Positions 25,030-32,720 of a stretch of 64,000 nt of DNA are shown piece after piece. The DNA comes from Armatimonadota bacterium (GTDB lineage: Bacteria; Armatimonadota; Fimbriimonadia; Fimbriimonadales; Fimbriimonadaceae): positions 955,858 to 1,019,857 of the forward strand of contig JAFDWR010000001.1 of NCBI GenBank assembly GCA_018268355.1, written 5' to 3'. The position numbers and the translations under genes were made by a program. The notes beneath the pieces were generated by a model. It was not told the origin of the DNA. It saw only the letters and a program-made list of their open reading frames with translations, and made no database searches. The number at the start of each line of letters is the position of its first letter. The first letter of the stretch is position 1.

Positions 25030-26430
25030 TTACTCCGTCGGCATCGTCGCGAGACGATAGAACAAGTGGGCATAGATCTTCGCCGCGCGGTGGAGCGAGG
25101 TGATCGCGACGCGCTCGTCGGTTTCGTGAGCGAGTCCGTCGCCGTCCCACGAGGTGCCGATGCTCACGCAGTTCGGGATCGCGCGGGCATAGGTTCCGCC
25201 GCCCATCACGCCGGGTGCGCGGACATCGCCCGTCTCCGCCGTGTAGACCTCACAGACCGCCTTGACCAGCGGGTGCTCAAGCGGGAAGTAAAGCGGCTTG
25301 GAATCGCGGTCCACGCGGACCTCAAAGTCGCCGTGGAGGGTCTTCAGGTAGTTCTGGCAAAGGCTGAGCAGGTGCTCACCGGTCCAGGTGACGCAGTAGC
25401 GGATATTGAAAAGCATCTGCAGTCGTCCGCCTTCCACCCAGACGATGCCGAGGTTGCTCGTCAGGTCCTTGCTGACCTCGTCCTGACCCGCGATGCCGAT
25501 GCCGGCGCCGCTCGAGTGGCAGGAAAGCAGCAGCTCTTCATAGGCTTCTCGCACCGTGAACGGCGCGATTTCGACCATGAAGCGGAACGCACGGGTCGCC
25601 GCATTGTCGCCCATGAAGGGCGTTGAACCGTGGGCGGCCTTGCCGCGGGTGGTGATGTGGAGCAGGTCGCCTTCGAAGTGGGCTTCCACGTTCGCATCCC
25701 ACTTTCCTCGGACCTTTTCTTCAACCTCGGCGCGGACGGAAGCCGCGACCTTCACCGTGGCCTTGCACGAGTCGATGACGATGTTCGGGCGCTGACCGCC
25801 CTCCATCGAGACCAGCTCCATGTCGCCCTTCGGCAAGCTGCGCGAGACCACGAAGTCGGCGATGCCCTTTTCGGCGTGATAAAGCGGCCAACCGCTGTCG
25901 GGAGCGACGCCAAAGGTCGGCGCTTCTTCGGTCTCCATGTAGCGGGCAACGCAGCCAAAGCCGGACTCTTCGTCACAGCCAAAGGCGATGCGGAGGCGGC
26001 AGGCGATGTCGGGAACCACTTCCTTGATCGCGCGCATGGCATAGAACGCGGCCATCGTCGGGCCCTTGTCGTCGGTTGCGCCGCGCGAATAGATGTAGCC
26101 GTTGTCGATCTCTGCGCCGAAGGGCGGGTACTTCCAACCCGGACCGACGGGGACCACGTCGAGGTGGCCGAGGGACATCACGAGCCGGTCGCCGGTTCCA
26201 AATTCAGCGTAGCCGAGGTGACCTTCAAGGTCGGTGGTCTTCATTCCCCACTGCTGGGCCTTGTCGAGGACGAAGTCGAGCGCGGCGCGGTTCTCTGCCC
26301 CATAGGGTGCATTGGGCAGGGCCTCAGATTCGATCGAAGCAAAGCGGAGAACGGTTCGGGTGTCTTCCACGAGCTCGGCTTCATGAGCTTCGAGCCATTG
26401 GTGGAGGGCGGCAACCACGGGATCAGCCAT
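25030..26430 (-). CDS. M20-family dipeptidase (PepV/Sapep type)
   Basis: 466-residue cytoplasmic dinuclear-zinc dipeptidase. SLGHLDVVPVGPGWKYPPFG gives the first zinc His and Asp; RGATDDKGPTMAAFYAM gives the bridging Asp; FGCDEESGFGC carries the catalytic and ligand Glu. An inserted lid domain (about 180-350) and the terminal MGGGTYARAIPNCVSIG with the last ligand region are typical of PepV. It trims dipeptides, including beta-Ala or D-residue ones in the family. A 27-residue extension of the open frame is rejected: TACGCT lies seven bases before the ATG 26430, indicating a leaderless start there. Confidence 0.93.
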   Translation of the reverse strand: MADPVVAALHQWLEAHEAELVEDTRTVLRFASIESEALPNAPYGAENRAALDFVLDKAQQWGMKTTDLEGHLGYAEFGTGDRLVMSLGHLDVVPVGPGWKYPPFGAEIDNGYIYSRGATDDKGPTMAAFYAMRAIKEVVPDIACRLRIAFGCDEESGFGCVARYMETEEAPTFGVAPDSGWPLYHAEKGIADFVVSRSLPKGDMELVSMEGGQRPNIVIDSCKATVKVAASVRAEVEEKVRGKWDANVEAHFEGDLLHITTRGKAAHGSTPFMGDNAATRAFRFMVEIAPFTVREAYEELLLSCHSSGAGIGIAGQDEVSKDLTSNLGIVWVEGGRLQMLFNIRYCVTWTGEHLLSLCQNYLKTLHGDFEVRVDRDSKPLYFPLEHPLVKAVCEVYTAETGDVRAPGVMGGGTYARAIPNCVSIGTSWDGDGLAHETDERVAITSLHRAAKIYAHLFYRLATMPTE

Positions 26431-26577
26431 GGTGCTGAGCGTACCTTGGCGAAACAAGGCGAAAAAGGGCGACGGCCATTGGTCGGGCGGCTTTTGGAGA
26501 CCTCCGGACACGTCGCCACCCTTGCTATGCCACGTCGGGGGCGGTGCGGCCCTGGTAATTTCGCCAGTCCCGCGTGA

Positions 26578-27024
26578 TTACAGGGCGGCCCGGACTTCGG
26601 CGGCGTGGCCGGCGGGCTTCACTTTTCGCCAGATATGGGTCACGACGCCCTTTTCATCAAGCAGGAACGTCGTTCGCTCAACGCCCATGTACTTCTTGCC
26701 ATACATCGACTTCTCGACCCACACGCCGCAGGCTTGGCAGAGCTGGGTTTCGGTATCGGCGAGCAGCGGAAACTTGAGGCCGAACTTGTCGGCGAACTTG
26801 CGGTGCGACTTCACGGGGTCGGGCGAAACGCCGATGACAACTGCGCCCTCGATCTCGGGCAAGGCGGCGTTGAACTCGCAGGCTTCGACCGTGCAGCCGC
26901 TCGTGTCGTCCTTCGGATAGAAGTAAACGACCACCTTTTGGCCGAGGAACTCTTGGTTCGTCCGCGTTTGGCCGTCTTGGTCGCTGAGTTCAAAGTTGGG
27001 AAAGGCTTGTCCGGCGTCGATCAT
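26578..27024 (-). CDS. bcp: Peroxiredoxin, BCP/PrxQ type
   Basis: 148-residue thiol peroxidase. YPKDDTSGCTVEACEFNAAL holds the peroxidatic Cys44 and resolving Cys49, the atypical two-Cys PrxQ arrangement; an extra pair lies in LCQACG. The catalytic Thr and Arg (VERTTFLLD) are present. It reduces hydrogen and organic peroxides with thioredoxin. ATG 27024 lies eight bases after the CBS-gene stop, and a GGAAAGGG SD fits, so both are one transcript. With gpx nearby, the region is a peroxide-defence cluster. Confidence 0.95.
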   Translation of the reverse strand: MIDAGQAFPNFELSDQDGQTRTNQEFLGQKVVVYFYPKDDTSGCTVEACEFNAALPEIEGAVVIGVSPDPVKSHRKFADKFGLKFPLLADTETQLCQACGVWVEKSMYGKKYMGVERTTFLLDEKGVVTHIWRKVKPAGHAAEVRAAL

Positions 27025-27032
27025 GCCCTTTC

Positions 27033-27431
27033 CTACCCTTTTTCTTCCGCGTCCATCAGCATCGCCTGCATGAGGTCCATGCGCATCACCACGCCGATCA
27101 GCCGCTCTTCGTCGACCACCGGGAGCAAAGTCAGGCCGCTGCTCAGCATGAGGTGAAAGGCGTCGCCAAGCTCCATGTCAGGCTGGGCAGTGGTGGGTTC
27201 GACGCTCGCATAGGCAAGAGCGGGGTCCATCGAAAGACTCGTGATCGAACCCTTTTGCACTGCGCCCTGACAGATGTCGCCTTCGGTGATGACGCCGAGC
27301 GGCCGCGCGAACTCGTCGGTGATGACGAGGGCCGGGAACTGATAGATGTCCATCTTGTCCACCGCATCGCGGACGGTGCTGCTCGCCGTCAGGGTTGGAA
27401 TGTGGGCATGGAGAACCTCGCGCAGGGTCAT
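27033..27431 (-). CDS. CBS-domain protein (132 aa)
   Basis: Two consecutive CBS motifs: residues about 8-66 (IPTLTASSTVRDAVDKMDIY and LGVITEGDICQGA) and 75-130 (AQPDMELGDAFHLMLSSGLT and LIGVVMRMDLMQAML). Such stand-alone pairs form a Bateman module that binds adenine nucleotides and regulates a partner. The open frame extends far upstream over the phosphorylase gene and is rejected; ATG 27431 opens the first CBS repeat. Upstream of bcp in one operon and divergent from the phosphorylase, with 42 bases between the starts. Confidence 0.85.
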   Translation of the reverse strand: MTLREVLHAHIPTLTASSTVRDAVDKMDIYQFPALVITDEFARPLGVITEGDICQGAVQKGSITSLSMDPALAYASVEPTTAQPDMELGDAFHLMLSSGLTLLPVVDEERLIGVVMRMDLMQAMLMDAEEKG

Positions 27432-27473
27432 GTTTCGCCCAAGATACCCGCCGAGAAGGGATACACTTTTTTC

Positions 27474-28205
27474 ATGCGACTCAAGGTCGGGATCATTGGC
27501 GGCACCGGCATCGGCGAACGCCTCCTTGCGGAGGGCGGAAAAACCCTCGTCGTGCCCACGCCCGAAGGCATGGCCAAGGGCAAGCTGGTGAACTTTGGCG
27601 GGACCGACGTCTTCTTGCTCGGCCGCCATGCGGCAGGCCACAAGGTGCCACCTCACAAGGTGAACTACCGCGCGATGACCCTCGCGATGAAGCAGCTTGG
27701 GATCACCAACGTGCTGTCCACCGCGGCGGTCGGCAGCCTGCGCGAAGACTGGAACACGGGCACCTTCGTCGCGTGCAGCGACTTCTTCGACTTCTCGTTC
27801 CGAAACCCGACCCTTTTTGACCGCGAGGTCGTCCACACCGACTTTTCCCACCCGTTCGGCGAGCGCGGTCGTGCGGCTCTGCTCGGTGCGGGTTCAACCC
27901 TCGGCTACACCGTCCACCCGAAGGGCATCTATCTCATCGGCAACGGCCCACGCTATGAAACGCCGGAGGAGATCCAGCTTTATCGTCGGTTGGGTGCTGA
28001 GCTGGTCGGCATGACCGCCACCACCGAGGCGATCCTCATGCGCGAAGCGGGCATCGACTACGCCTGTCTTGCCGTTGTCACCAACCTTGCGGCGGGGATT
28101 TCGCCGACGCCACTCAACCACGAAGAGGTGGCCGACGCGATGAAACTCCACGGCGAACAAGCAGTGGAGATCCTTCGGCTCGCCGTCAAAACCCTAGCCT
28201 CGTGA
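27474..28205 (+). CDS. mtnP: MTA/purine nucleoside phosphorylase (MtnP-like)
   Basis: 243-residue enzyme of the PNP/MTAP family that splits methylthioadenosine or purine nucleosides with phosphate. Motifs: VGIIGGTGIGERLL at the N-terminus, GRHAAGHKVPPHKVNYRAM (phosphate and ribose site), LSTAAVGSLRED, GPRYETPEEIQLYRRLGAEL and VGMTATTEAILMREAGIDYA. MTAP proper prefers VGMT at this point, so MTA phosphorylase is favoured. Start 27474 is fixed by TACACT six bases before it. Its last codons overlap the next gene as GTGA. Confidence 0.92.
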   Translation: MRLKVGIIGGTGIGERLLAEGGKTLVVPTPEGMAKGKLVNFGGTDVFLLGRHAAGHKVPPHKVNYRAMTLAMKQLGITNVLSTAAVGSLREDWNTGTFVACSDFFDFSFRNPTLFDREVVHTDFSHPFGERGRAALLGAGSTLGYTVHPKGIYLIGNGPRYETPEEIQLYRRLGAELVGMTATTEAILMREAGIDYACLAVVTNLAAGISPTPLNHEEVADAMKLHGEQAVEILRLAVKTLAS

Positions 28206-29077
28206 GCCTCTCCCCGCGCACCTTTTCCCTCTTTCTCGCCACCCGACACGGGCTGGGTGGCCGCTCGCTGATTCGAATCCTGGTGCGCAACGAGCTGAAT
28301 TCCGTCTCGCCCGAAGACTTTCTCAAGCTCGACCCGAGCGTTTGGCGCGAGGAGTACCGGCTGACCAAGAAGGCGGTGGACCACCTCAGCCTCCCCTTTG
28401 AGGAGGAATGGACGGCGGTGGAGGCCTTCGAACGGCAACTTTCCGCCCACGGGGTTCGGCTCGTCACCGCGAACGATGCCGCCTACCCGTCGGTGGTCGA
28501 GACGATGGACCCCGATCCGCCGAGCGTGCTCTATATGTACGGCAACGAGCAGCTCCTGCAGCGGAAGACGTTCACCGTGATGGCATCGCGAGGTTCGCTT
28601 CCCGCCGACCTCCGCGAGATCGAGACCCTCGCCGAGCAAGGCGTGCTCCAGGGCGAGGTGCTCGTCACCGGCCACGACCGCCCCGAGTACCAGCGTGCGG
28701 CAGTGGTGCCGCTGCGTTGGGGTTCGCCGCGGATCCTCGTGCTCGACCGCGGGCTTTATGAAGTGCTCGGCCCCGACCTGCGCCAAGAGGCCTTTCGCGC
28801 CGCGCGGCTCTGGAGGTACGAATTCGACCCTTCAACCGACCTCGTCGTGAGCCCGTTCCACCCGACCCTGCCGTTCATGGGGTTGAACAATCAGGTTCGC
28901 GACCGGCTCATTGCTTGCCTCGCCCACCGGCTGGACTTTGTCCACCTGAACGAGGGCGGCGTGATGGAACGGCTTGTCCGGCTTGCGCTGAAGGCTGGCC
29001 GCCCCGTGCGGGTGAGCGACCGGCTGGTTTCCGCGCGGCGATGGGTGGAAGCAGGCGCGACGCGGATTGATCCCTGA
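28202..29077 (+). CDS. Divergent DprA/Smf-like protein
   Basis: 291 residues. The N-terminal half has a helical region then LVTANDAAYPSVVETMDPDP and PSVLYMYGNEQLL, the standard lead-in of DprA (YP..l....dPP.vLy..Gn). The C-terminal FMGLNNQVRDRLIACLAHRL, then LVRLALKAGRPVRV, matches the end of the Rossmann domain. In between, the classical GxRxxS and vSGlA.GID glycine loops are replaced by VMASRGSLPADLREI and LVTGHDRPEY, so single-strand DNA binding may be altered. GTG start overlaps the mtnP stop (GTGA), so translation is coupled. Called DprA-like rather than DprA because of the lost loops. Confidence 0.68.
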   Translation: MSLSPRTFSLFLATRHGLGGRSLIRILVRNELNSVSPEDFLKLDPSVWREEYRLTKKAVDHLSLPFEEEWTAVEAFERQLSAHGVRLVTANDAAYPSVVETMDPDPPSVLYMYGNEQLLQRKTFTVMASRGSLPADLREIETLAEQGVLQGEVLVTGHDRPEYQRAAVVPLRWGSPRILVLDRGLYEVLGPDLRQEAFRAARLWRYEFDPSTDLVVSPFHPTLPFMGLNNQVRDRLIACLAHRLDFVHLNEGGVMERLVRLALKAGRPVRVSDRLVSARRWVEAGATRIDP

Positions 29078-29102
29078 ACCTCGTGTCATAATGACGGGGC
29101 GC

Positions 29103-29195
29103 GGAGTGGTGTCCGAGTGGTCGAAGGAGCGCGACTGGAAATCGCGTACTCGGTGATAAGCCGGGTCGTGGGTTCGAATCCCACCCACTCCGCCA
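29103..29195 (+). tRNA. tRNA-Ser (anticodon GGA)
   Basis: Type II tRNA with a long variable arm. Acceptor GGAGTGG/CCACTCC, anticodon stem CGCGA/TCGCG around CTGGAAA, variable arm TACTCGGTGATAAGCCGGGT, T-arm with TTCGAAT, discriminator G, encoded CCA. 93 nt. A CATAAT lies ten bases upstream as a possible -10. Confidence 0.96.
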
Positions 29196-29314
29196 GCTTT
29201 CCCCTTCTTTTCTAGCTGCTGAGCCGCTTCTCTTCAGGCTCAAAAGGAACCTACTTGCTAACCACAGCACATTGGGGCACACACAAGCCCGCCCGGAACG
29301 TTTAGAGAGGGGGA

Positions 29315-29391
29315 TGGTAGCAGCGGACGGACTCGAACCGTCGACCTAACGGGTATGAACCGTTTGCTCTAACCAACTGAGCTACGCTGCC
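29315..29391 (-). tRNA. tRNA-Met (anticodon CAT), elongator type
   Basis: Cloverleaf on the minus strand: GGCAGCG pairs with CGCTGCT (a G-U at the first pair), D-arm GCTCAGTTGGTTAGAGC, anticodon stem AACGG/CCGTT around TTCATAC, T-arm with TTCGAGT, encoded CCA. 77 nt. No initiator features (no C1-A72 mismatch or GGG/CCC anticodon stem). A lysidine-modified tRNA-Ile2 is the alternative. Confidence 0.9.
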
Positions 29392-29445
29392 ACGCGACAG
29401 AGACAAGAGGATACCACGCCTTGATCCGTGTATTCTAGAACTTCC

Positions 29446-31608
29446 ATGAGTTTGAGCCTCCTTGTCCTCCTCTATGCCTTCCAAGACACCGACGCGGTCA
29501 AGCGGCTTGACGGATTCGCGCGCGACCGATCGGTGGGCCAAATCCGCGCGCTCTATGGCCCGGAGGTCAAGGCGCTCAAGCGCGACCCGATGACGGTCAT
29601 GGAGACCAACGGGGCCTATGAAGTGGGTTCACGCGGCTGGCGGGCCCTTCCCCTGAGCTTTCAAGGCAAGAACTACGTCGTCTTCAGCACGCCGCTCACG
29701 AGCGAGGACATCGGCGAAAGGCTTTTCCAGCTCGAAGGTGGCAAGCTCGCCCGCTACCTCGATGAGCGCGACGGGTTCGGCTGGAAGCTCAAGCGGCACC
29801 AGTTTGACCTGCGGTTCGACGTCCCCAAGCGGGGCGTGAAGGCGACCGACGAGCTTTCCCTCGACGGCGGGGCCTCGCGCGGACCGCTCATCCTTCGCTT
29901 CTCGCCCGCCTACAAGGTTTCGTCGATCAAGTCGGGCGCGCAAACGGTGGACTTCGTCCAGGCGGGCGGCATCGTTGTCGTCACCGGCGCAACCAAGGAC
30001 ACCAAGAGCCTCACCATCGACTATTCCGGGACCGTGAACCTGCCGAACTACGCTGGGTCGATCACCAACACCTATGCGATGCTCACCAACGACTATTGGT
30101 ATCCGATGGTCGCTCGGCAGCCGGTTCCTTATGACCTCACCGTCCATGCCCCGAAGAAGTGGGTCGTCGCCGCCCAGGGCGAGCTGGTGGATAAGAAGGA
30201 AGAGGGCGATCTCCAAGCCTGGAAGTACCGGATGGACCTCCCGTGCGTGTTTTATAGTGTCAGCGCGGGCGCGTTCAAGTACTTCGAGGTCCCGGTCAAC
30301 AAGCGCATCTACCGCATGTGGACGATGCGGCTCACCGAGGCCGACGCCAAGCTCCAAGCGGAGTACTACTCGGCGATCATCCAGTTTTATCACGACACCT
30401 TTGCGCCCTACCCGTTCTCGGGCTACGGCGTGGTGGATCAGCCGAACTACGGCGGCGGCATGCTCGAGGCCTACAGCTTCAACACCGCCCAAGAGGGCAT
30501 CATGCCCACCGAGGAGCCCCACGAGCCCGCCCACACCTGGTGGGGCGGCATCATCAACAACGACTACCTCACCTCGTTCTGGAACGAGAGCTTTGCCGTT
30601 TACTGCGAGGACTTCTTCGCCCGCAATGTCCCGATCGGCAACCGTGAGGAGCGCCAGATGGCCTTCATCGCGACCCCGCAGGTGAATGGCGACTACTTCG
30701 CGGCCCCGCTCAACGATGCACCCGCCGACATCGGCGGAGCCGCTTCGACGCTGGGCTATGGCAAGGGCGCCTACGTGCTCCAGATGCTCGAGAACGAGAT
30801 CGGCACCAAGCGCATGATCGCGGCGACGCGCGGCTGGATCAAGGCATCGAAGCCAGATGAAATCGGCACCTGGGAAGGCTTTGAGAAGGCGGTTGGCGCG
30901 GATAAGAAGGTGTTCTTTGATGAGTGGGTGCGCCGTCCGGGCTATGCGAACTTCAAGGTGACCGACGTGAAGTACGAATCCGGTGCGGTGATCGGCAAGG
31001 TCGAGTTCCAAGGCGACGTCTATCACCTGCCGATCGAGGTGGCGATGGTCTATCCGGGTGGAAAGGTCAGCTACGCGAAGGTGAACACGGCCGAAAAGGT
31101 GACCACGTTCAAGCTCGCGAGCTCGTCGAAGCCGCAGGTCGTCTCGTTTGACCCCTGGAATCGGATTGTCCGAAAGATTGAGCGCGAAGAGATCCCGGTC
31201 ACCGCAACCGACATGCTGCGGCGATACCGCGCTTTTGGCGATACGCCCGCCTATCCGGGTCAGCGCGTGCGACCGGTGAGCGACCTCCCCGCCAATCCCG
31301 ACCGCTGTCTTCTTGTCGGTGACCCCGAAAAGTGGCCAAAGCTCAAGGAGCTTTGCGAAAACGCGGGCTTCAAGGTGAAAGATGGCATCCTGACCTATCG
31401 CGGCAGCACGTTTGACCTCAAAAAGTCGACCGCGCTCGCCATGATTTCCCTTGATGGGGATGCAGGAACGGTCGGCGTGATGCTGGGTCAAGCGCGCCGT
31501 GCTCCGAACCTGGGAAGGGCTCAGATTGGGGTCGCCGACGACATCGGTCGATTCCTTCGAGGAGAAACAAGGCCGAAAACTTCGGGGCCGAACACTTTTC
31601 GTCTGTAA
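29446..31608 (+). CDS. M1-like metallopeptidase, secreted (720 aa)
   Basis: Short signal peptide SLSLLVLLYAF. An N-terminal beta domain (about 30-260) is followed by the gluzincin core: NYGGGMLEAYSFNT stands where M1 enzymes have GAMEN, and HEPAHTWWG at 359-363 is the HExxH zinc motif, with the third ligand Glu381 in WNESFA. The spacing is H-x17-E, one residue shorter than in classical M1 aminopeptidases. C-terminal beta domain (about 510-600) and a tail (620-720) follow. It probably cleaves peptides outside the cytoplasm. ATG 29446 opens the signal peptide. Confidence 0.85.
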   Translation: MSLSLLVLLYAFQDTDAVKRLDGFARDRSVGQIRALYGPEVKALKRDPMTVMETNGAYEVGSRGWRALPLSFQGKNYVVFSTPLTSEDIGERLFQLEGGKLARYLDERDGFGWKLKRHQFDLRFDVPKRGVKATDELSLDGGASRGPLILRFSPAYKVSSIKSGAQTVDFVQAGGIVVVTGATKDTKSLTIDYSGTVNLPNYAGSITNTYAMLTNDYWYPMVARQPVPYDLTVHAPKKWVVAAQGELVDKKEEGDLQAWKYRMDLPCVFYSVSAGAFKYFEVPVNKRIYRMWTMRLTEADAKLQAEYYSAIIQFYHDTFAPYPFSGYGVVDQPNYGGGMLEAYSFNTAQEGIMPTEEPHEPAHTWWGGIINNDYLTSFWNESFAVYCEDFFARNVPIGNREERQMAFIATPQVNGDYFAAPLNDAPADIGGAASTLGYGKGAYVLQMLENEIGTKRMIAATRGWIKASKPDEIGTWEGFEKAVGADKKVFFDEWVRRPGYANFKVTDVKYESGAVIGKVEFQGDVYHLPIEVAMVYPGGKVSYAKVNTAEKVTTFKLASSSKPQVVSFDPWNRIVRKIEREEIPVTATDMLRRYRAFGDTPAYPGQRVRPVSDLPANPDRCLLVGDPEKWPKLKELCENAGFKVKDGILTYRGSTFDLKKSTALAMISLDGDAGTVGVMLGQARRAPNLGRAQIGVADDIGRFLRGETRPKTSGPNTFRL

Positions 31609-31615
31609 ATGCCCA

Positions 31616-31644
31616 TTGACGGTTAGAATTGAATCAGGTAGGAT
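31616..31644 (+). promoter_or_regulatory. Sigma-70-like promoter of the response regulator
   Basis: TTGACG (31616-31621), 17-base spacer, TAGGAT (31639-31644). A start near 31651 leaves a 30-base leader with AGGAG at 31670, a normal SD for the ATG at 31681. This gene is therefore led, unlike many neighbours. Confidence 0.7.
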
Positions 31645-31680
31645 GACCTACACTTGAGGCGAGGGCCTTAGGAGAACCGA

Positions 31681-32082
31681 ATGCCGACAAAGATTGTGGT
31701 TTGCGACGACGAGCGACATATCGTCCGACTGATCCAGGTGAACCTGGAGAAAGAGGGATACAACGTAGTCACTGCTTTTGACGGGAAGGAAGGCCTTGAA
31801 CTGATCAAGGCTGAGAAGCCCGACCTGGTTGTTCTCGACGTCATGATGCCGTACATGGACGGCTTTGAGGTCCTCAAGAACCTCCGACGCGAGTCCCAGA
31901 CCGAGAACCTTCCGGTCATCATGCTCACCGCAAAGGCGCAGGATAAGGACGTTTTCGAGGGCTATCACTACGGTGCGGACATGTACCTCACCAAGCCGTT
32001 CAATCCGAAGGAGCTTGTCAGCTTCGTCAAGCGAATTCTCGGCGGCAGCGGCGACAGCGGCCCCAAGCGCTACGAACTTTAA
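31681..32082 (+). CDS. Single-domain response regulator (CheY-like, 133 aa)
   Basis: A stand-alone receiver domain: acidic pair D9-D10 (VVCDDERHI), phosphoacceptor D53 (LVVLDVMMPYMDG), Thr in IMLTAKAQ and Lys in YLTKPFNPKEL. No output domain, only a short SGDSGPKRYEL tail. It would act by protein-protein contact in chemotaxis-like, sporulation-like or cell-cycle control. No histidine kinase is adjacent. Good sigma-70 promoter and SD. Confidence 0.94.
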   Translation: MPTKIVVCDDERHIVRLIQVNLEKEGYNVVTAFDGKEGLELIKAEKPDLVVLDVMMPYMDGFEVLKNLRRESQTENLPVIMLTAKAQDKDVFEGYHYGADMYLTKPFNPKELVSFVKRILGGSGDSGPKRYEL

Positions 32083-32163
32083 TCTCAGCTCCTGAGGCAA
32101 ACCTTTTGAATCGGGTCAAGTGGTCTCCACTTGGCCCGATTTGCTATTTTGAGTGATCAAGGA

Positions 32164-32715
32164 ATGAAGTTCTTCACCCCTAAGTACAGTCGAGGACCCG
32201 CCCGCCGAGGACAGCTTGAACGGGTTCACGCAAAGTACGCACAGCACCTTGAGAGGCTGAAAGGTGTGCTGCCAGGGCGAGTGCTTAAGCTCGCCGAACT
32301 CCCTGGATTGGATGACGCTCTCATCGCCAGGGTGGATCACGACCGTGAGCAAAGATGCCTTCGTCTAACCCTACGCGGCGGCGACTATCAACTGGGCTAT
32401 TACAACCTTGTGTTGACCTACGAGGACGCGGAGCTTCTTCCTGAGCACGACCTTGTCCTAACGCGACTTGCTCGTGGCACGGAGTCTCATCGAATCCACG
32501 GTGGCGATCTTCTCTACCACGAAGTCGATGCCGAGAAAGACGGGAGAATCCAGCATCGGCTCCTCTTCGCAACGAACTCTTGGATATTGCCAGACTCCGA
32601 TGATCGGCTCTGGTTCTCGATCACTTGCCGGAGACTAAAATGGCGAAGGGAGCCGAGGCGTTCGCGTCGGCTCCCTTCGATGGCGGACCGCTATCCCAAC
32701 GGCCCCCAGTTTTAG
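32164..32715 (+). CDS. DUF4085-like hypothetical protein (183 aa)
   Basis: Cytoplasmic protein opening MKFFTPKYSRG, with a charged helix (residues 13-45) and beta strands such as CLRLTLRGGDYQLGYYNLVL and YHEVDAEKDGRIQHRLLF. The opening and strand order recall DUF4085 proteins; this is tentative. ATG 32164 has AAGGA immediately before it; a longer frame to 32131 is possible. The last 25 codons run through the secDF terminator hairpin, and the C-terminal sequence (RREPRRSRRLPS) is low-complexity, so the stop at 32713-32715 may belong to an extended, recently lengthened tail. Confidence 0.6.
   Translation: MKFFTPKYSRGPARRGQLERVHAKYAQHLERLKGVLPGRVLKLAELPGLDDALIARVDHDREQRCLRLTLRGGDYQLGYYNLVLTYEDAELLPEHDLVLTRLARGTESHRIHGGDLLYHEVDAEKDGRIQHRLLFATNSWILPDSDDRLWFSITCRRLKWRREPRRSRRLPSMADRYPNGPQF
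32644..32679 (-). terminator. Terminator of secDF, embedded in the opposing gene
   Basis: Perfect 13-bp stem CGAAGGGAGCCGA/TCGGCTCCCTTCG with a 10-base loop, followed on the minus strand by CCATTTTAG. It lies about 40 bases past the secDF stop and inside the 3' end of the DUF4085-like gene. Confidence 0.8.
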
Positions 32716-32720
32716 ACCCC

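Noticed and set aside
29629-31491. 620-aa open frame on the minus strand
   Set aside because: Lies fully antisense to the M1-like peptidase, whose zinc motif and signal peptide are clear.
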